Shown here: piece after piece, positions 44,726 through 56,089 of the stretch
Position numbering within the stretch: the stretch's first letter is position 1
Layout: each line of letters opens with the position of its first letter
Assembly: GCA_002049455.2 (NCBI GenBank)
Contig: KV918972.1
Location: 1-64,000 of the forward strand
Length of the DNA: 64,000 nt
DNA from: Porphyra umbilicalis
Taxonomy: Eukaryota > Rhodophyta > Bangiophyceae > Bangiales > Bangiaceae
Direction: 5' to 3'
Translations under genes and position numbers: made by a program
The notes under the pieces: generated by a model
What the model saw: only the letters and a program-made list of their open reading frames with translations
What the model was told of the DNA's origin: nothing
Databases searched by the model: none

Positions 44726-45277
44726 GAACTCGACGGAGGTAGACGACGCGCGTCAGTCCATGTAGACGGTGTTCGTGGCCCAACTGAAGGGAAGGGATCC
44801 AAAATGTGTGCAAGCATTGTGCGTACGACGCAAAATTGGGCAACATCGACACTTCCCGGTCTATGACAAAAACACAAGCGCCGTCGTTTCTCTCTGTGGC
44901 GTGGCACCAGTCAGTCGCGCGAAATCCAAGCTACAAAACATTTTTAGTCGCGGCAGTTCCTGACCAACCCAAAGCGCCACATGCATGCCCGGTACAGCCC
45001 GCCACGGCCACGACACGCCTAGTTAAGCCAGCTCTTCTGGGTCTGAGCATTAAACCAGCACCCGAAAAGCTCAGCTGTGACGTGCTAACATTCTAGTGGT
45101 CGAAAAGCAATTGAGCCGCGTCCCCTTTTTTTTCGCGCGTCCCCATGTTTTTAACATACTCGATGGCTTCTCTGGGAGGGTTGACCGACCCCCTAGAATC
45201 GTTTGTGATCCAAACATGGTCGGGGCCGGCGAATCACAATTTGCTCACGCCTCGTCAATACTGAAGCGCGCAGGCGC
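44726..45277. other. Interval with no supported gene
   Basis: Ordinary composition with short competing frames only. It may contain the 5' part of the minus-strand locus to its left. Confidence 0.4.
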
Positions 45278-45712
45278 ATGAGCACCGTTCCCATGAAAGT
45301 GCTGTTTTTCGTCTCGGAGACTGCGGGCTTGCCGCAGTGGGGCGCAAAAAAGCGAATGCCAGTGAAGTTGGGATGTATGCCAGCGAATGATGCCGCTGAT
45401 CAGTGGATGCTGATGGGAGGGGAGTGGGGAAGTGAGGGTGGGGGAGAGATCATGTGCTTGGGACATGGAAAAATCTCGGGAGAAGAGGGGCGCTCACCCT
45501 TCACCCCACCACCCTGTTGGGTCAAGTTGGTCGGCCCTCCTATGGTCCAACCTTCAAATCGCAGTCACGTTCAGGTCCTACATCCTCCTGTTCCCCCGGC
45601 AATAAGTACGGGGGGGGAGGTGTGGACCATGCGGAGCACCTTAATGGAAGCTCTCATCGACTTCCGAAGACACAGACGGTGTGGTGAGCCAGAGTGTGCA
45701 AAGTGCTTCTGA
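45278..45712 (+). pseudogene. Partial relative of the 42-43 kb oxygenase-like gene
   Basis: The 144-codon frame ends VQVLHPPVPPAISTG, VWTMRSTLMEALIDFRRH and CGEPECAKCF, then stops. The corresponding part of the 42.2-43.4 kb locus reads VYHYVPPQMPTPS, AWRSVSTVLAALAGS and CGQPGCANC. The shared pattern is an H..PP..P block, an aromatic-x-x-R-S-T-x-x-x-A-L helix and a C-G-x-P-x-C-A-x-C cluster in the same order. The catalytic H-x-D half is missing here, so this is a truncated paralogue. The upstream part is unrelated or diverged. Confidence 0.35.
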
Positions 45713-48700
45713 CGACTTCCGCTGCTGTGACTTGTCCCTTCTGAAAAACAGCAGCGTGGTCCATAACTCATGTCGTCCAGTGTTTCTCGTTTGTTTGGGG
45801 CTGCGCCTGGGTTTCTCTCTCGTGGAGATGTCGTCTAGTGCTGCTTGAGAAGCTCAACAGGAGACACCACGCGACAACTGAGCGACAACAGAGCTCACTG
45901 GGGTCGCCCTCATGGATACCCACTGTTCATAGCAAGACTACATTCATTCCGTGAACAGACCAAGGAACGACGCCACAGCCCGACCACCCGAGCTGGGATG
46001 GTGGGGATGCGGAAGGCCAGTGAGAGGTCATGTCGCTCTCCACGCTTCATGACCCCTTGAAACATGGGCGCCCACTCTGAAAGATGACGGCTTAGGCTGA
46101 CAAAGAAGCAAGCGACCAATGAGCTATTGCATTTGTGGAGCAACCCAACCGGGAGCCACAGGTGTGTTGCAAGCCGAGAAGAGCCGATGCACCCACTGCT
46201 AACTAGGCGTGACGAGCAGCCGTGCAAACATGGCACGATAAGACTTGCCCAAAACCTTGCATTTGACAAAAAAATTACTACTTGCATCAACTAACACCAT
46301 GGACATTCCTAAAAAGAATGTACTTCAAGTTCTGGGAATGGGTGTTACAAGGCATTCAGTCAAGAAAGCGTACCCTGGGAGGTGACCACTCCCCAGCCAA
46401 TAGAAATATTGGAATTCACTTCCCACCGTGGAGGTGTGCTCTCCCGCATGGACTCGAGGCCGCTTCTCGTGTGCGCTACGCTCGCCGTACGAAATTCAAT
46501 CCTTGTCGGACACGAGAGGACCCGAGTGTTCCAGAGGCGACACGAGTGCCGGTTGTGCAGCATGAGCGACGGCGGTACACGCACACATGTCATGATCCTC
46601 GATCAACGGTGAGAGCCGACGATTAGCCTCTTCGCCAAGGACCAATATCGGACCAATGTCTAGTTGCAAAGCGGGGCAAGAAAGAATGAGCGGTGCTGGA
46701 CAGGCCCCGCCGCCTCCAGAAACGAGATGTGCCACACGCCCGCTTTCTCGTAGCACCCCCGAATGGACGCCACTTCATGTCGTAACAAGTGCCATAGGAA
46801 GAGAAAGTGTTCTGTGCGGCGGGTCGCAGCTCACGAGCAGACACTGCCGTCGCATACAGCGCTGCTCGCGCGCCTCGAGACAGCGTGTCCTCCTGACTGC
46901 CCATGCCTTGGACACTCGACCCATCCCCAGCCTCGTCGGTGAATCTGAGCGCACTTCTGGATCATGAAATGCCGCCCGTTACACGTCTAGGCGGCATACT
47001 TGCCCGACTACGTTGGCAAATCGAGGCGTGTTCAGGCTCCATCTTCTGGTTGGTTAATCGTCTATCTCGTGAACCTCGTTGCGGACGCACCACGAAGTGG
47101 TGCATGCAGCTCGTCGGGCGGTGCGGCGCAAGGGGCTTCTGTGCCATCGAAAGGGGGCCTCGTTTCGGATGTTGACCGCAGTGTCAGATGTCCTTTCCAC
47201 TGTTGAGTGGGGGCGCCCTTCTCGCAGAGGATCCCGCCAATCAGGTCGAAAGTCGCTCGAGCGGACAAAGGACGAGGCACGGCAAGGGGAGCGAGACGCA
47301 ACCCCGCTCGGGGGCCCTCCCGCGCTCTTTGGTCGGAAAACAAGAGGTCGCCCACCCGGCGGTCCGCGCGTGTGAACGAGGACCAATGAAGCCAAATTTC
47401 CATGACGTGCGGCGAAATCCAGGGCCAGTCACGTGAGCGGTGTGCCCGTCGTGCCGCCCCGTTGGGGCGCCTCCAGCGGTCGATCGACGTGTCTTCGAGA
47501 GGACACGTAGACCCAAGGACTTCACTGGTGCCGCCGAGTCGCAGAAAAGTCTCGCGCGGGGGGCTTCTGCGGCGTCGTCTGGCGGGGACAACCGCCGCGT
47601 ATTCGGAAACGGCTTAAGGCGGGGCCCTCCTCGGACGAGGCGTTGGTGCATACTGGGCGCCCTGTTGTGCTGCCACTTGTCCAAAGACACCCACGACTCG
47701 TGAGCCGATTGGCTCTCGGGTATCCACCGCTCACTCGCGCGGGCTCATGCATACCAAAAAACCCAAGCGACGGGTCAGACCGCAGGTCGGGCCACCGGCG
47801 ACAGCCAAACAGCTCGCAAGGCAGACCAACCCCCTCACATCTCGCCATGCGCAAAAGAGCCGTGTGATTTTCGAGTTGCGTCCAGCCGGCTGCGGCTGGA
47901 GGACAGAGCCCACAGGGGCCGTGGCGCCTATGGCAAAATCGTCTGTTTGGGACTTTTTGTTCATCGGCATGCCATCGAGCCGTCGATGAGCCATCGACCC
48001 ATCAAAAAATGTCTCGACGAGGCCCATCAAACATGTCATCGAGCCCACTGTCTCGATGAGACTTGGCCGGAGACGAAACCGCCACCCATCCGATTTATGA
48101 CCTGATGTGCGATCTGACGTAAGCAGCACAAATCCAGCATCCGACCTGTGTGCAATGCATATGTAATTGAGTTAAGAAGTGTCCAAGCAGTCGCCGATTC
48201 GCCGTCGTCGCGACCACCGTGCGCGTCGTCTTCTTCACGAGGACGAGTGACATGAATACGATTTGACTTGGTCTCCGAAAGCAAGAAGATCCCCATGTCG
48301 CCGCAACTCGAGCACCCCGAAGCACGGGGCAGAGGACTGCGAGCGTCCGACAAAACCATCGTTCGTGCAGTCAATGTTCCGACTGACTGTCTCCTGCGTT
48401 CCCGCTCGCTCATCTCGCCTCACCTCTCGACCACCGCCTTGCCCTCAACGGGGGCCTGACCACGACGAAGGAACGTCGACAACGGCAATGTCGAACGAGG
48501 CGAAATGCCGTGACACAATACATGTACGAAAGTACATGAAATAGTTACAAGTGGATTCTAGATCCTCAGCGAGCATCTCTTCGACCACGTGATTGATGTC
48601 CATCGAAACCCCGACCCGGCACCCAGATCCTGGGTGGTCCCGGCGTCATCGAGGTATGATCGAAAAAGGGCCCTCGATGGGAAATAGTTCAAAGGAGGCG

Positions 48701-50621
48701 ATCTGTGCCCGCCTGGCAAGGCTGGCACGAGCCGCGCCGGACTTGCTGGCCAGCAGTCAGCCGTCGTTTGATACGTGGCGCTCCGTTCTGGAGCTCTCTG
48801 CTGACAAGTGTACAGTGCGGGCCCGGCAGACCACCGCCACGGAGGTTTTGGAGTGGCTTCTTCGTGCCGGGATTCTCGTGCTCGAGCGGCGACGCCGGTC
48901 GCGTTGGTGCTGCGAACCGCACTCTGGCGGTTCTCGCGGGTGGTGGTGGGCCTCCGGGACTCTCGTGACGCCTTCGACGGGATCGCCCGGAGGTGCTTGT
49001 GAGGAGGGACGGCCCCTCGTTGGGCCACCCATCAGGTGCTCCAAGGGCTCGCCCTGGTGGCGGCGAGCCGCTCGACAGGTGTCAGCCCCGCAGCGTCGCA
49101 GCCGTGTAGGGCATCTGTCTTGGCCGGAACGGGCGGCCTGGCACGAAGCTCTTTCTTGCCGGGCCGCGGGGCTCTCCCCGCGGCCCTCGGGCTGGTCGGC
49201 GCTCGCGCTGCAGCCCCGCCTCCCTCGTGGCTCGCGCCGGCCGTTGGCCGTGGCCCGCCCGCGTCGAGCCGTCACGGCTTTCACTCCCCACGCCTCCACC
49301 CCATCCGACTGGCAGCAGGTCCTTGCTGTGCGTAGGGCAGACGCCCCTGTGACGGGCTGATGCTCCCTGGCCGCCACCGCCCGACGTGCGCCTGGCCCAC
49401 CCTTTGGACCGGCGCGGTCTGCGGGCGGCTGAAGTCGGAGCACCGCACGACGCGTGGGCCCACCGATGCCGGTCAGTCGTCGCGGCCGGCTGCACCGTCG
49501 GCCATCCAACGATGCACCTGTGGCGGACGGCCGCCCGCCACGCGAAGTGCGGTGGGTCGGCCGCTGTGGGAGCGCACCCCCGATCGTCGCTTCGGCCGCG
49601 ACCGTCTCGGTCCGCCCCCCGCGCACCACCCCGCCCCGCAGGGGACGTCTGGATTGTCTTTCAGCACTTTTGACCGGAGCAGACACCGCCCGTCACACAC
49701 CCTGCGACACGGGCGGTGGGGGAGAGCCGATCCCCCACCCACCCCGCCAGCCAGGTATCGGTGCGGCCGGCATCGGCGGCCGCGAGCCGCCGGTGGTTGG
49801 GCTGCATCCGCACCCAGTGAGTCACGTCGCTCCTGCAGCCGCCGCTGGCAAGTTTGCACGCTGGAGGTGGTGAGGGGATTGCCCCCTCGGACGGCGCTGG
49901 GGTGGTCAGGGGGGGCACAGACCCCCGCCCCTGTGGAGCGGATGAGAGGGGGGGGGCGATGTGGGCGTACAGCAGACGCATGCCAGGCTGATCGCGGCTG
50001 AGGCGGGTCCCCCCAGGCGGCGAATGCCGACGGTGGAAGCCGACGCGTCGGCGCGTCGCTCGGTGCTGCGGCGGAGGCCCCCCCTGGTGTGAATGTGAGG
50101 GCGCGTGGAGCGGGGTCCCCGCCCGACGACCACAGTTCCCCTCCCCGGCGGCGTCGCGGCGCGAGCGACGACGGGTCGGAAAGGACGCACGTCCCGCCCC
50201 ATCCGCTGCCGTCTGCGAGGCGGGGTCGTCGCATTGGCGGCGTCGGGTCGGGCCCCTTGCCGCGCTGCACCAGCTGCACGCGCTGCACAGACAGCGCGGG
50301 TGGCGGCCCGCGGGCGGTCGCGCGCATTGCGTGCGTGGGCAAGGCGGGGGGCGCGACGGAAGCGGGCCGGTCGTGGGACCGGCGCGTATATCAAGGCGGC
50401 CGCCGACGGCGGTTTGCGTCGTGCCGCGCGCGCGGGCGAGTGCACGTCGCACTCACCTAGTGCGACGCCCCCGCACCGCCGACGCCCACCTATCGCCGCC
50501 CGGTCGAGCGCAACGTCTTCCTGGTCTGGTCACCTGGCGTTCACCTTGGCACAGCCCCCCCCCCCCCCCCCCCCAACGTCTTTGTCCCTCTGGCGTGCGT
50601 GCCGTACCCGCGGTCGTGGGT
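45713..50621. other. Long interval with no confidently supported gene
   Basis: About 4.9 kb of unremarkable composition that becomes GC-rich from about 48.9 kb. The best coding-like stretch is on the plus strand near 48690-48905 (EAICARLARLARAAPDLLAS; TATEVLEWLLRAGILVLERR), probably helical, family unknown. A cluster of TCGA-rich short repeats (CATCGAG/TCGATGAG) lies at about 47968-48062. Competing frames elsewhere have no motif. A C18-19 run at about 50556-50573 lies just before the zinc-ribbon gene. Confidence 0.4.
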
Positions 50622-51821
50622 ATGGCGACCTCCCCCCCCCCCCTTCCCCACGGCGTCCTCCCATCCTGCGTCGGCGCCGACGCGCAGCTGGCCATCCTCT
50701 CCCACGCCCTGGGCGCCTCCCAAGCCTCCCGCGACCGCGTCTTTATGACCTGCCGCGAGTGCGGGTGGCAACAACACATCCGCCGGTCGCGGTGCAACCA
50801 CTGCGGGGCGGCCAAGGCGGCGGCCAACGAGCAAAAACGCAAAAAGAAGCGCAAGCGCCCGGCAGCGGGGGCGGCGGCCGACGCGGCGGGGCCGCCGCCG
50901 GGCACGCTGAGCATTGCCCTGTCGTCGGACGTTGCCAGTGGCGGCGGCAGCGGCGGCGGTGGCGTGCCCCTGTCGCCCCGCACGCCGCCGCGGCCGATGC
51001 TGCCTGGCGGCGCGCCGACCGCCGCTGCAGATGCTGCCGCGTCGGCGGCGCCGCCCGCCGCCGGGCCGACCGTCGACGTGGTGGTGGTGCCCGACAAGGC
51101 GGCGGAGGAGGCGCTCATTGCTACCCATCTGTCCCACCTATCAAATATGCTCGGCGACGCGGCGGCGGCGCCGCCGCCAAGACGCAAGGCGTCGACGGGC
51201 GGCCGCGGCCGACGGCCGCAGCCAGTCACCCCGCGGGTAGCGGCCGGCGGCGGTCGTGGCGAGGCGGGGATGCCGCCCCTCACGCTGACGCGGTCGGCGT
51301 CGGTGGCAACGGCGGCGGCGGCGTCGCCGCCGCGGGCGCGCAGCCCCCCTGCCGACGATGCCGCCGCCGCGCACGGGCGCGCCGTCAAAATGTTCAAACC
51401 CCAGCCGTCGCTGTCGCTGCTGGCCGTCGGCGGCCAAGCACCGCTCGCCGATGCGTGGGCGCCCCCCGCCGCACCCACCGCCGCCGCCGCTGCCGGCGAC
51501 GCGCCCGGCTGGGACGACGTGTCGCTGCACCCGCTCCTCGAGCCGCCCGTGGCGGGCCTCGACTTGTGGGCGGCGGACGCGGGCGTCGGCGTTGACGCGG
51601 CGGCGGCCGTGTCGTCGACGACGGGCGGCTCGGCCGCTGCCTCCCACGAGTGCGCCGACGCGTTTGTGGGTGTCGGCGCCGCAGCGTCGCCGCGGGGCGT
51701 CATGGACCCCATGTTTGAGGGCGTCGTGGCGGACAGCGAGGCGCTCGACGGTGGGGCTGACGATGGGCTGGAGGAGCTGCTCGGGCCGCTGACGGAACTA
51801 CCTGGCGCTACCTTCTTTTAA
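50622..51821 (+). CDS. Putative nuclear C4 zinc-ribbon protein
   Basis: A single 399-codon frame from the ATG at 50622 (GGTATGG) to the TAA at 51819. Near residue 45 it carries CRECGWQQHIRRSRCNHCG, a C-x2-C-x10-C-x2-C zinc ribbon or knuckle. This is followed at once by a strong basic nuclear signal (KRKKKRKRP). The rest is Ala/Pro/Gly-rich with Ser-Pro sites. The last 40 residues are acidic and hydrophobic (DGLEELLGPLTELPG), resembling an activation domain. The layout suggests a transcription regulator or RNA/DNA-binding protein. The spacing does not fit GATA or RanBP2 fingers, so I do not assign a family. Frame and codon use are consistent end to end; the frame is also open upstream across the C run. 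Confidence 0.65.
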   Translation: MATSPPPLPHGVLPSCVGADAQLAILSHALGASQASRDRVFMTCRECGWQQHIRRSRCNHCGAAKAAANEQKRKKKRKRPAAGAAADAAGPPPGTLSIALSSDVASGGGSGGGGVPLSPRTPPRPMLPGGAPTAAADAAASAAPPAAGPTVDVVVVPDKAAEEALIATHLSHLSNMLGDAAAAPPPRRKASTGGRGRRPQPVTPRVAAGGGRGEAGMPPLTLTRSASVATAAAASPPRARSPPADDAAAAHGRAVKMFKPQPSLSLLAVGGQAPLADAWAPPAAPTAAAAAGDAPGWDDVSLHPLLEPPVAGLDLWAADAGVGVDAAAAVSSTTGGSAAASHECADAFVGVGAAASPRGVMDPMFEGVVADSEALDGGADDGLEELLGPLTELPGATFF

Positions 51822-52613
51822 TATCCTGCTGCGCTGGAGGGTGTGTGGGGGTGTGGCGGACGGAAGCGACTCGGGTGTGAGGCGCCCACGGGGTGGGGCC
51901 CTGCTTGTATTGGAGTGCACTTGAAAGACACACTTGTACGGGCTTTGCTGGCTGCCAAAGGAACGATTAACGAAGATGGAAAAGACTCGAGCTGGCCATG
52001 GAAAAGAAACCGCACCTCTTTCTCGGCTTGGCGCTTTCGTAATGAAGAGGGATATAGCCGCACTGTACATACAGTACGACAAGCCCTAGGCGCATGGATG
52101 TCGTCGATCGCACCCTGCCCTGAGAGCGGGACCGTGCTGTGGCGTTGGCCCGGCCCTGGCTCATTGACGTGCCCCGACATGCTCCCACTGCATCCGGCAC
52201 CAGGCGCGCCTGCGTCTGGTCGATGCATGCGGCATCGTCAGAGTAGGCTAGCACAGCTGTGCTGTCAGTATGCATCGTCGGTCTGCGTTGGATGCATGTC
52301 TGCACTGTTGCTACCCCGCTGGGCCACGAGACGTATCGACCGCCTGGCGGTTCGGCGTTGCCCGACCGTGACCATGCCACGCATCTGCCTCCGACGCCCA
52401 ATCCATCGTTTGGCCCGAACCGGGAGACCCGAAAGCGCTAGCCAACGACCCCGCTGCAGCCGAACACGACGGAGCGCCACGCTCATTGCCGCGTGGCCCG
52501 ATCCCGCCCGCCAACATACCCGCCGACGAGGGCGTGGGCGCCTCCGCCCCCACCGCCGCCGGCGCCTCCGCCGCCGAACCGAGAGATGGTACGACCTCCA
52601 GTGGAGTTCCACC
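51822..52613. other. 3' flank of the zinc-ribbon gene
   Basis: Ordinary sequence with short frames and no recognised element, up to the left arm of the inverted repeat beginning at 52614. Confidence 0.45.
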
Positions 52614-54565
52614 TATCGTCTGTGCCCGGCCGATTTGCATCGAAACCCTATTTTCGACGCATCTCGATAGTCGTCGATGCCCGTATCGAAACCGGTCTTC
52701 GTCGTATGTTGATACGAGAGCAGGCGATCGAGGCGTCGATGGCGCGTCGATAGTATTTCGATATCTGCTTACAGCCATGCCTGAACCGGGCGTGGGATAA
52801 AACAGAGAGACACGTGTCTGGTTGAGAATGAAGGTTTTTTTGCCTGCTGCGACCGCTACGACTGCGGCCGTAAAAAGACCCAAGCTTCTCTCTGGCTCAC
52901 GCCAACACATTAAAGCACACCCTAACACTCGACGGGGTTTTCCCGCAAGCCAGATGCACGGGCCTGCATCACCCGACTCACACGCCACCCCGCCTGGTTC
53001 CCCCGCATGTCTCCGAGTGGCCGCAACGGCGCCAACGCTCCGTCCACTTCCCCCAAACCCTCCACTCGCGCGCATACAGATGGCACACCTCCCTTCGCAA
53101 CACACCCGCCCACTCGGCTGGCTGCCACCACGCGGTCATTGGTGAAACTCAAACCGCGCTTGCCGAGCATCGACCCTGCGAAGGACCCTACCAAGAAACA
53201 GAAAGAAAGGCATCCAGATACATACAGTCGAAAGAGAGAGTAACAGTACACATTGAGAGGAGCAGCGCACAAGTGAACGGGGATGAGTGGGAGAGGGAGG
53301 GGGGGGAGGGGGGGCAAGAAAAGCAACGACCACCGCAACAAAAGCACGTACACTGCACCGTACGAGTGAGTGAAAAGAAATCCAAGGCCCAGCGAGCAAG
53401 ACAACAAGTAAACGGCAACTGCACGACCGCACGACCGCACGACCAGCCCAAAGCAGCTGTGGACGCCTGGACCAAAGGCGCAGGAGGTGCAAACAAGGAA
53501 AAATGGCAGCGCAACTCACCTTCAAGAGCGAGTAGAAGTAGGGCGTGTATGATGCACGGCGCAGGTGCTGTGAGGGGGGAGGGAGTCGCCGAGCGCCAAA
53601 CGTACGGTGAGCAGCAGCTGTGCTCATGAGTACAGCGACGCCAGTCTGCCGGGAAGAGGCGTCGGGCCGAAGCCGGCTCGGTGCGGTGCGCAGGTTAAGA
53701 GCGTCTCCACCAATGGATCCAAACACCCAAACGCCTAAACGTGGCACGGTTTTGCCAAACGGGCATTGGTGGCTGGGATGCGATCCAAAACTAGGGTGTG
53801 ACGGTCCAAAAATAGACCATCCTCACATATTCTAGTCGCCTAATCGACCTCGTGTCCATGACACGCGATTGCTCTAGTTTTGGATCTTCAACGGCAGGGC
53901 CAGTGCAAACGGGCCCGTTTGGAGGCGCGCCAGTCCAGACAAACCTGTTTGGATGCTCCCCCAACCGTTTGGCCATCCCCTGGTTCCATTTTGAGCCAAC
54001 CTACGCCAATGGAAAGCGTGACCCGTGGCATGCAAACAGTGATATGGCGATCGGCCATCCACCGAGATTCTTTGTCGGTCATTCGTGGATGGTCTGTCGG
54101 CCACAAAAGAGGCCCACCCATAGTGAGCATCCAGGGGGGCCCAAGATTGAGACGTGACCTTCTTTGTTTTGGATCGACGTTTGGAGAGCCAGTGACAGGG
54201 CCACACGTTGGGCACTCGTGACGTTTGGCTTTGGCTTTTGGCTCCATTGGTGGAGACGCTCGAAGTGCCAGAGCCTCACCGAGCAGCCGAGCAGGAGGTA
54301 GGCTACTATTCCAAAATGTGGCGACTGACAAGCATCCATGGATCTGACCAATCAATTTGTTTCTTTCTTCCTCCTTGGAACTGTTGAGGACGGCCGAACG
54401 TCGAGTGCAGCGTGCGCAGGGGTATCGAGGAATCATCGAAACTGGGGTCTCGATAGCTGCTGCGATGCCAATCGACCGACCGTATCGAATCCATGTTTCG
54501 ACGCTCGATGGCCGTCGACAGGGTTCGAAAGGGGCTCGACGCAAATCGGCCGGGGACAGACGATA
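52614..54565. mobile_element. Pair of about 90-bp inverted repeats bounding 1.95 kb
   Basis: TATCGTCTGTGCCCGGCCGA at 52614 and onward to about 52705 is repeated in reverse complement at about 54475-54565 (TATCGTCTGTCCCCGGCCGA), with decaying similarity inward through TCGAT-rich sequence. This could be the ends of one 1.95-kb transposon or two solo copies of a short repeat in opposite orientation. No transposase frame is visible between them, and a separate 563-bp element sits inside. No target duplication was seen. Confidence 0.5.
53699..54261. mobile_element. MITE with 18-bp perfect inverted ends, 563 bp
   Basis: GAGCGTCTCCACCAATGG at 53699-53716 and its exact reverse complement at 54244-54261 end the element. 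Similarity continues inward in both arms (CCAAA blocks and GTCGATCCAAAAC/GCGATCCAAAAC). The interior lacks a coding frame. The flanks (TTAA and GAAG) give no clear duplication, so the superfamily is open. Confidence 0.75.
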
Positions 54566-55155
54566 CATCCACCTTGATCGGAATCGGAGTTATTATAAAA
54601 CATTTGACTACCGATATATCGGAACGACAACGGTAAATCGGTATACCGATCGGGAAACGGTATCCAGATTCACAACGTTCCAACCTTACTGTGCATGGAA
54701 AGAGGGCCCCGGGAAAACCTCGACCACCAGGTTCCTGTCACGTCGGGCAGGCGGCCACGGTTGCGGCGTGCGGCATGGGGGACCGCCCCAGCGGCGGCGC
54801 CGAGCGAAGAGTCGAGCCATCCGCTCCCCCCGCCGCCCGGCGGTGCCGTCCATCCCATTGCCGCACGCGCCACCTGCGCAGATACCACGGGCGCGAAGGA
54901 TGAAGACAGCAGCGCCGGTGGTGGCGGCACCAAGCAGCAGGCGTCGGAGAACGGGTGTGCGCGCGCGGCATCGGGTGGGCCAGCCCCTTCATAGGGCGCG
55001 GCGAGCACGGCGCCCGCGCCGACCGGCGGTGCCGCCGACTCCGCCGCTGCCGCTGCTGTAGCTACAGGCGCCGGCACCACGGGAACCGACCTCGGGGGCG
55101 GCGGCGGCGTCGCCAGCCACCCGGCGTCAGAGAACGGGTGTGCTCCTTCCGCGTC

Positions 55156-55441
55156 TGTCGGAAAGCATGCCAAGCGGTCATGCCCCCGGGGCGTGTGCTG
55201 GCCTGGACCAGACGGGGTGTGACGGGATTATTGTGCGTGGAGCGAGGGATATGGGACTGAGACCCAGATGTGACATTTGTGATGAGAGAGAGTTGTGACA
55301 AGTGAGTGTCAGCTGGTGGGGGGGGAGATTGACGTCGGGAGTGCTCGTGGCGCACGGCGGGACCGCCTGTGGGGGGAGGTATGGTCGGCTGGGGCGCGCC
55401 CCAGCCACCCGTTGAGTAAAAGACAACGCGTTGAGTCGACA
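55156..55441 (+). repeat. 5' LTR of the copia element
   Basis: 286 bp with short inverted ends TGTCG/CGACA. It should contain the element's promoter, but no clear TATA box is visible. I could not assign a standard primer-binding site immediately downstream (the sequence reads GGTTCTGGGCCC). Confidence 0.95.
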
Positions 55442-55588
55442 GGTTCTGGGCCCAGGTCTGGCGGCGTCAAGACGTACGCCGTTCGTCCCACTGACTGAGG
55501 TGCGATATCCCCGACTATCCCCCCCGAACAAGCTGACGCGTTCACACCCTACCACCCCTTCACGGATAAGCACCTGACCCTGACCGCC

Positions 55589-56089
55589 ATGGCGGAACCA
55601 ACGACGAGCAATGAGTTTCGCCTCGAGAAACTGGACAAGGACTACAAGAGGTGGGCGGCGCTATTTAAGGCGTCGCTCCAGGAGTAGCTGCTTTGGGGGG
55701 CCATCGGCGATCCAGCCCCCAACGCGACGACTGGCCCGGCTGACCATGCCGAATGGGTAATCAAGGACCAGCGAGCTTACGCCCGCCTCATGTTGAGCGT
55801 CAAGCTCCACCATCTACCGACAATCCAAGCGTTCAACAGCGCCAAGGAAGCGTGGGATGCGCTGGAGGAGATGTGTACGGCGCAAAACAACGCGCGCCGT
55901 CTGCAGCTGGGCCAAGAGCTCGTTAAGCTCAAACCCAAGCCCGGGGGGAGCCTGACGGCCTACTCGGGGCGTACTAAGAGGCTGCAGACGGCTATGATTG
56001 CTGCAGGGCACCCGATTGACAACAACACCGCCATCCTCGACTTCCTAATGGGCTTGGACCTGAATACGAAATGGAGAAGAAAATCCTGA
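55589..56089 (+). pseudogene. gag: copia gag, interrupted
   Basis: Gag would form the cytoplasmic particle. The ATG at 55589 (GCCATGG) opens a frame with the copia gag fold signature: helical sequence including AWDALEEMCTAQNNARRLQL and ILDFLMGLDL. A TAG at 55685-55687 cuts the N-terminal part. The frame then ends shortly after 56050, where the following region continues in the next register, consistent with a one-base loss just after FLMGL. The zinc knuckle lies beyond this offset. Confidence 0.85.

Noticed and set aside
27469..46292. Shared 15-mer CTACTTGCATCAACT at 27469-27483 and 46278-46292
   Set aside because: The similarity does not extend beyond the 15 bases on either side, so a common element is not supported.
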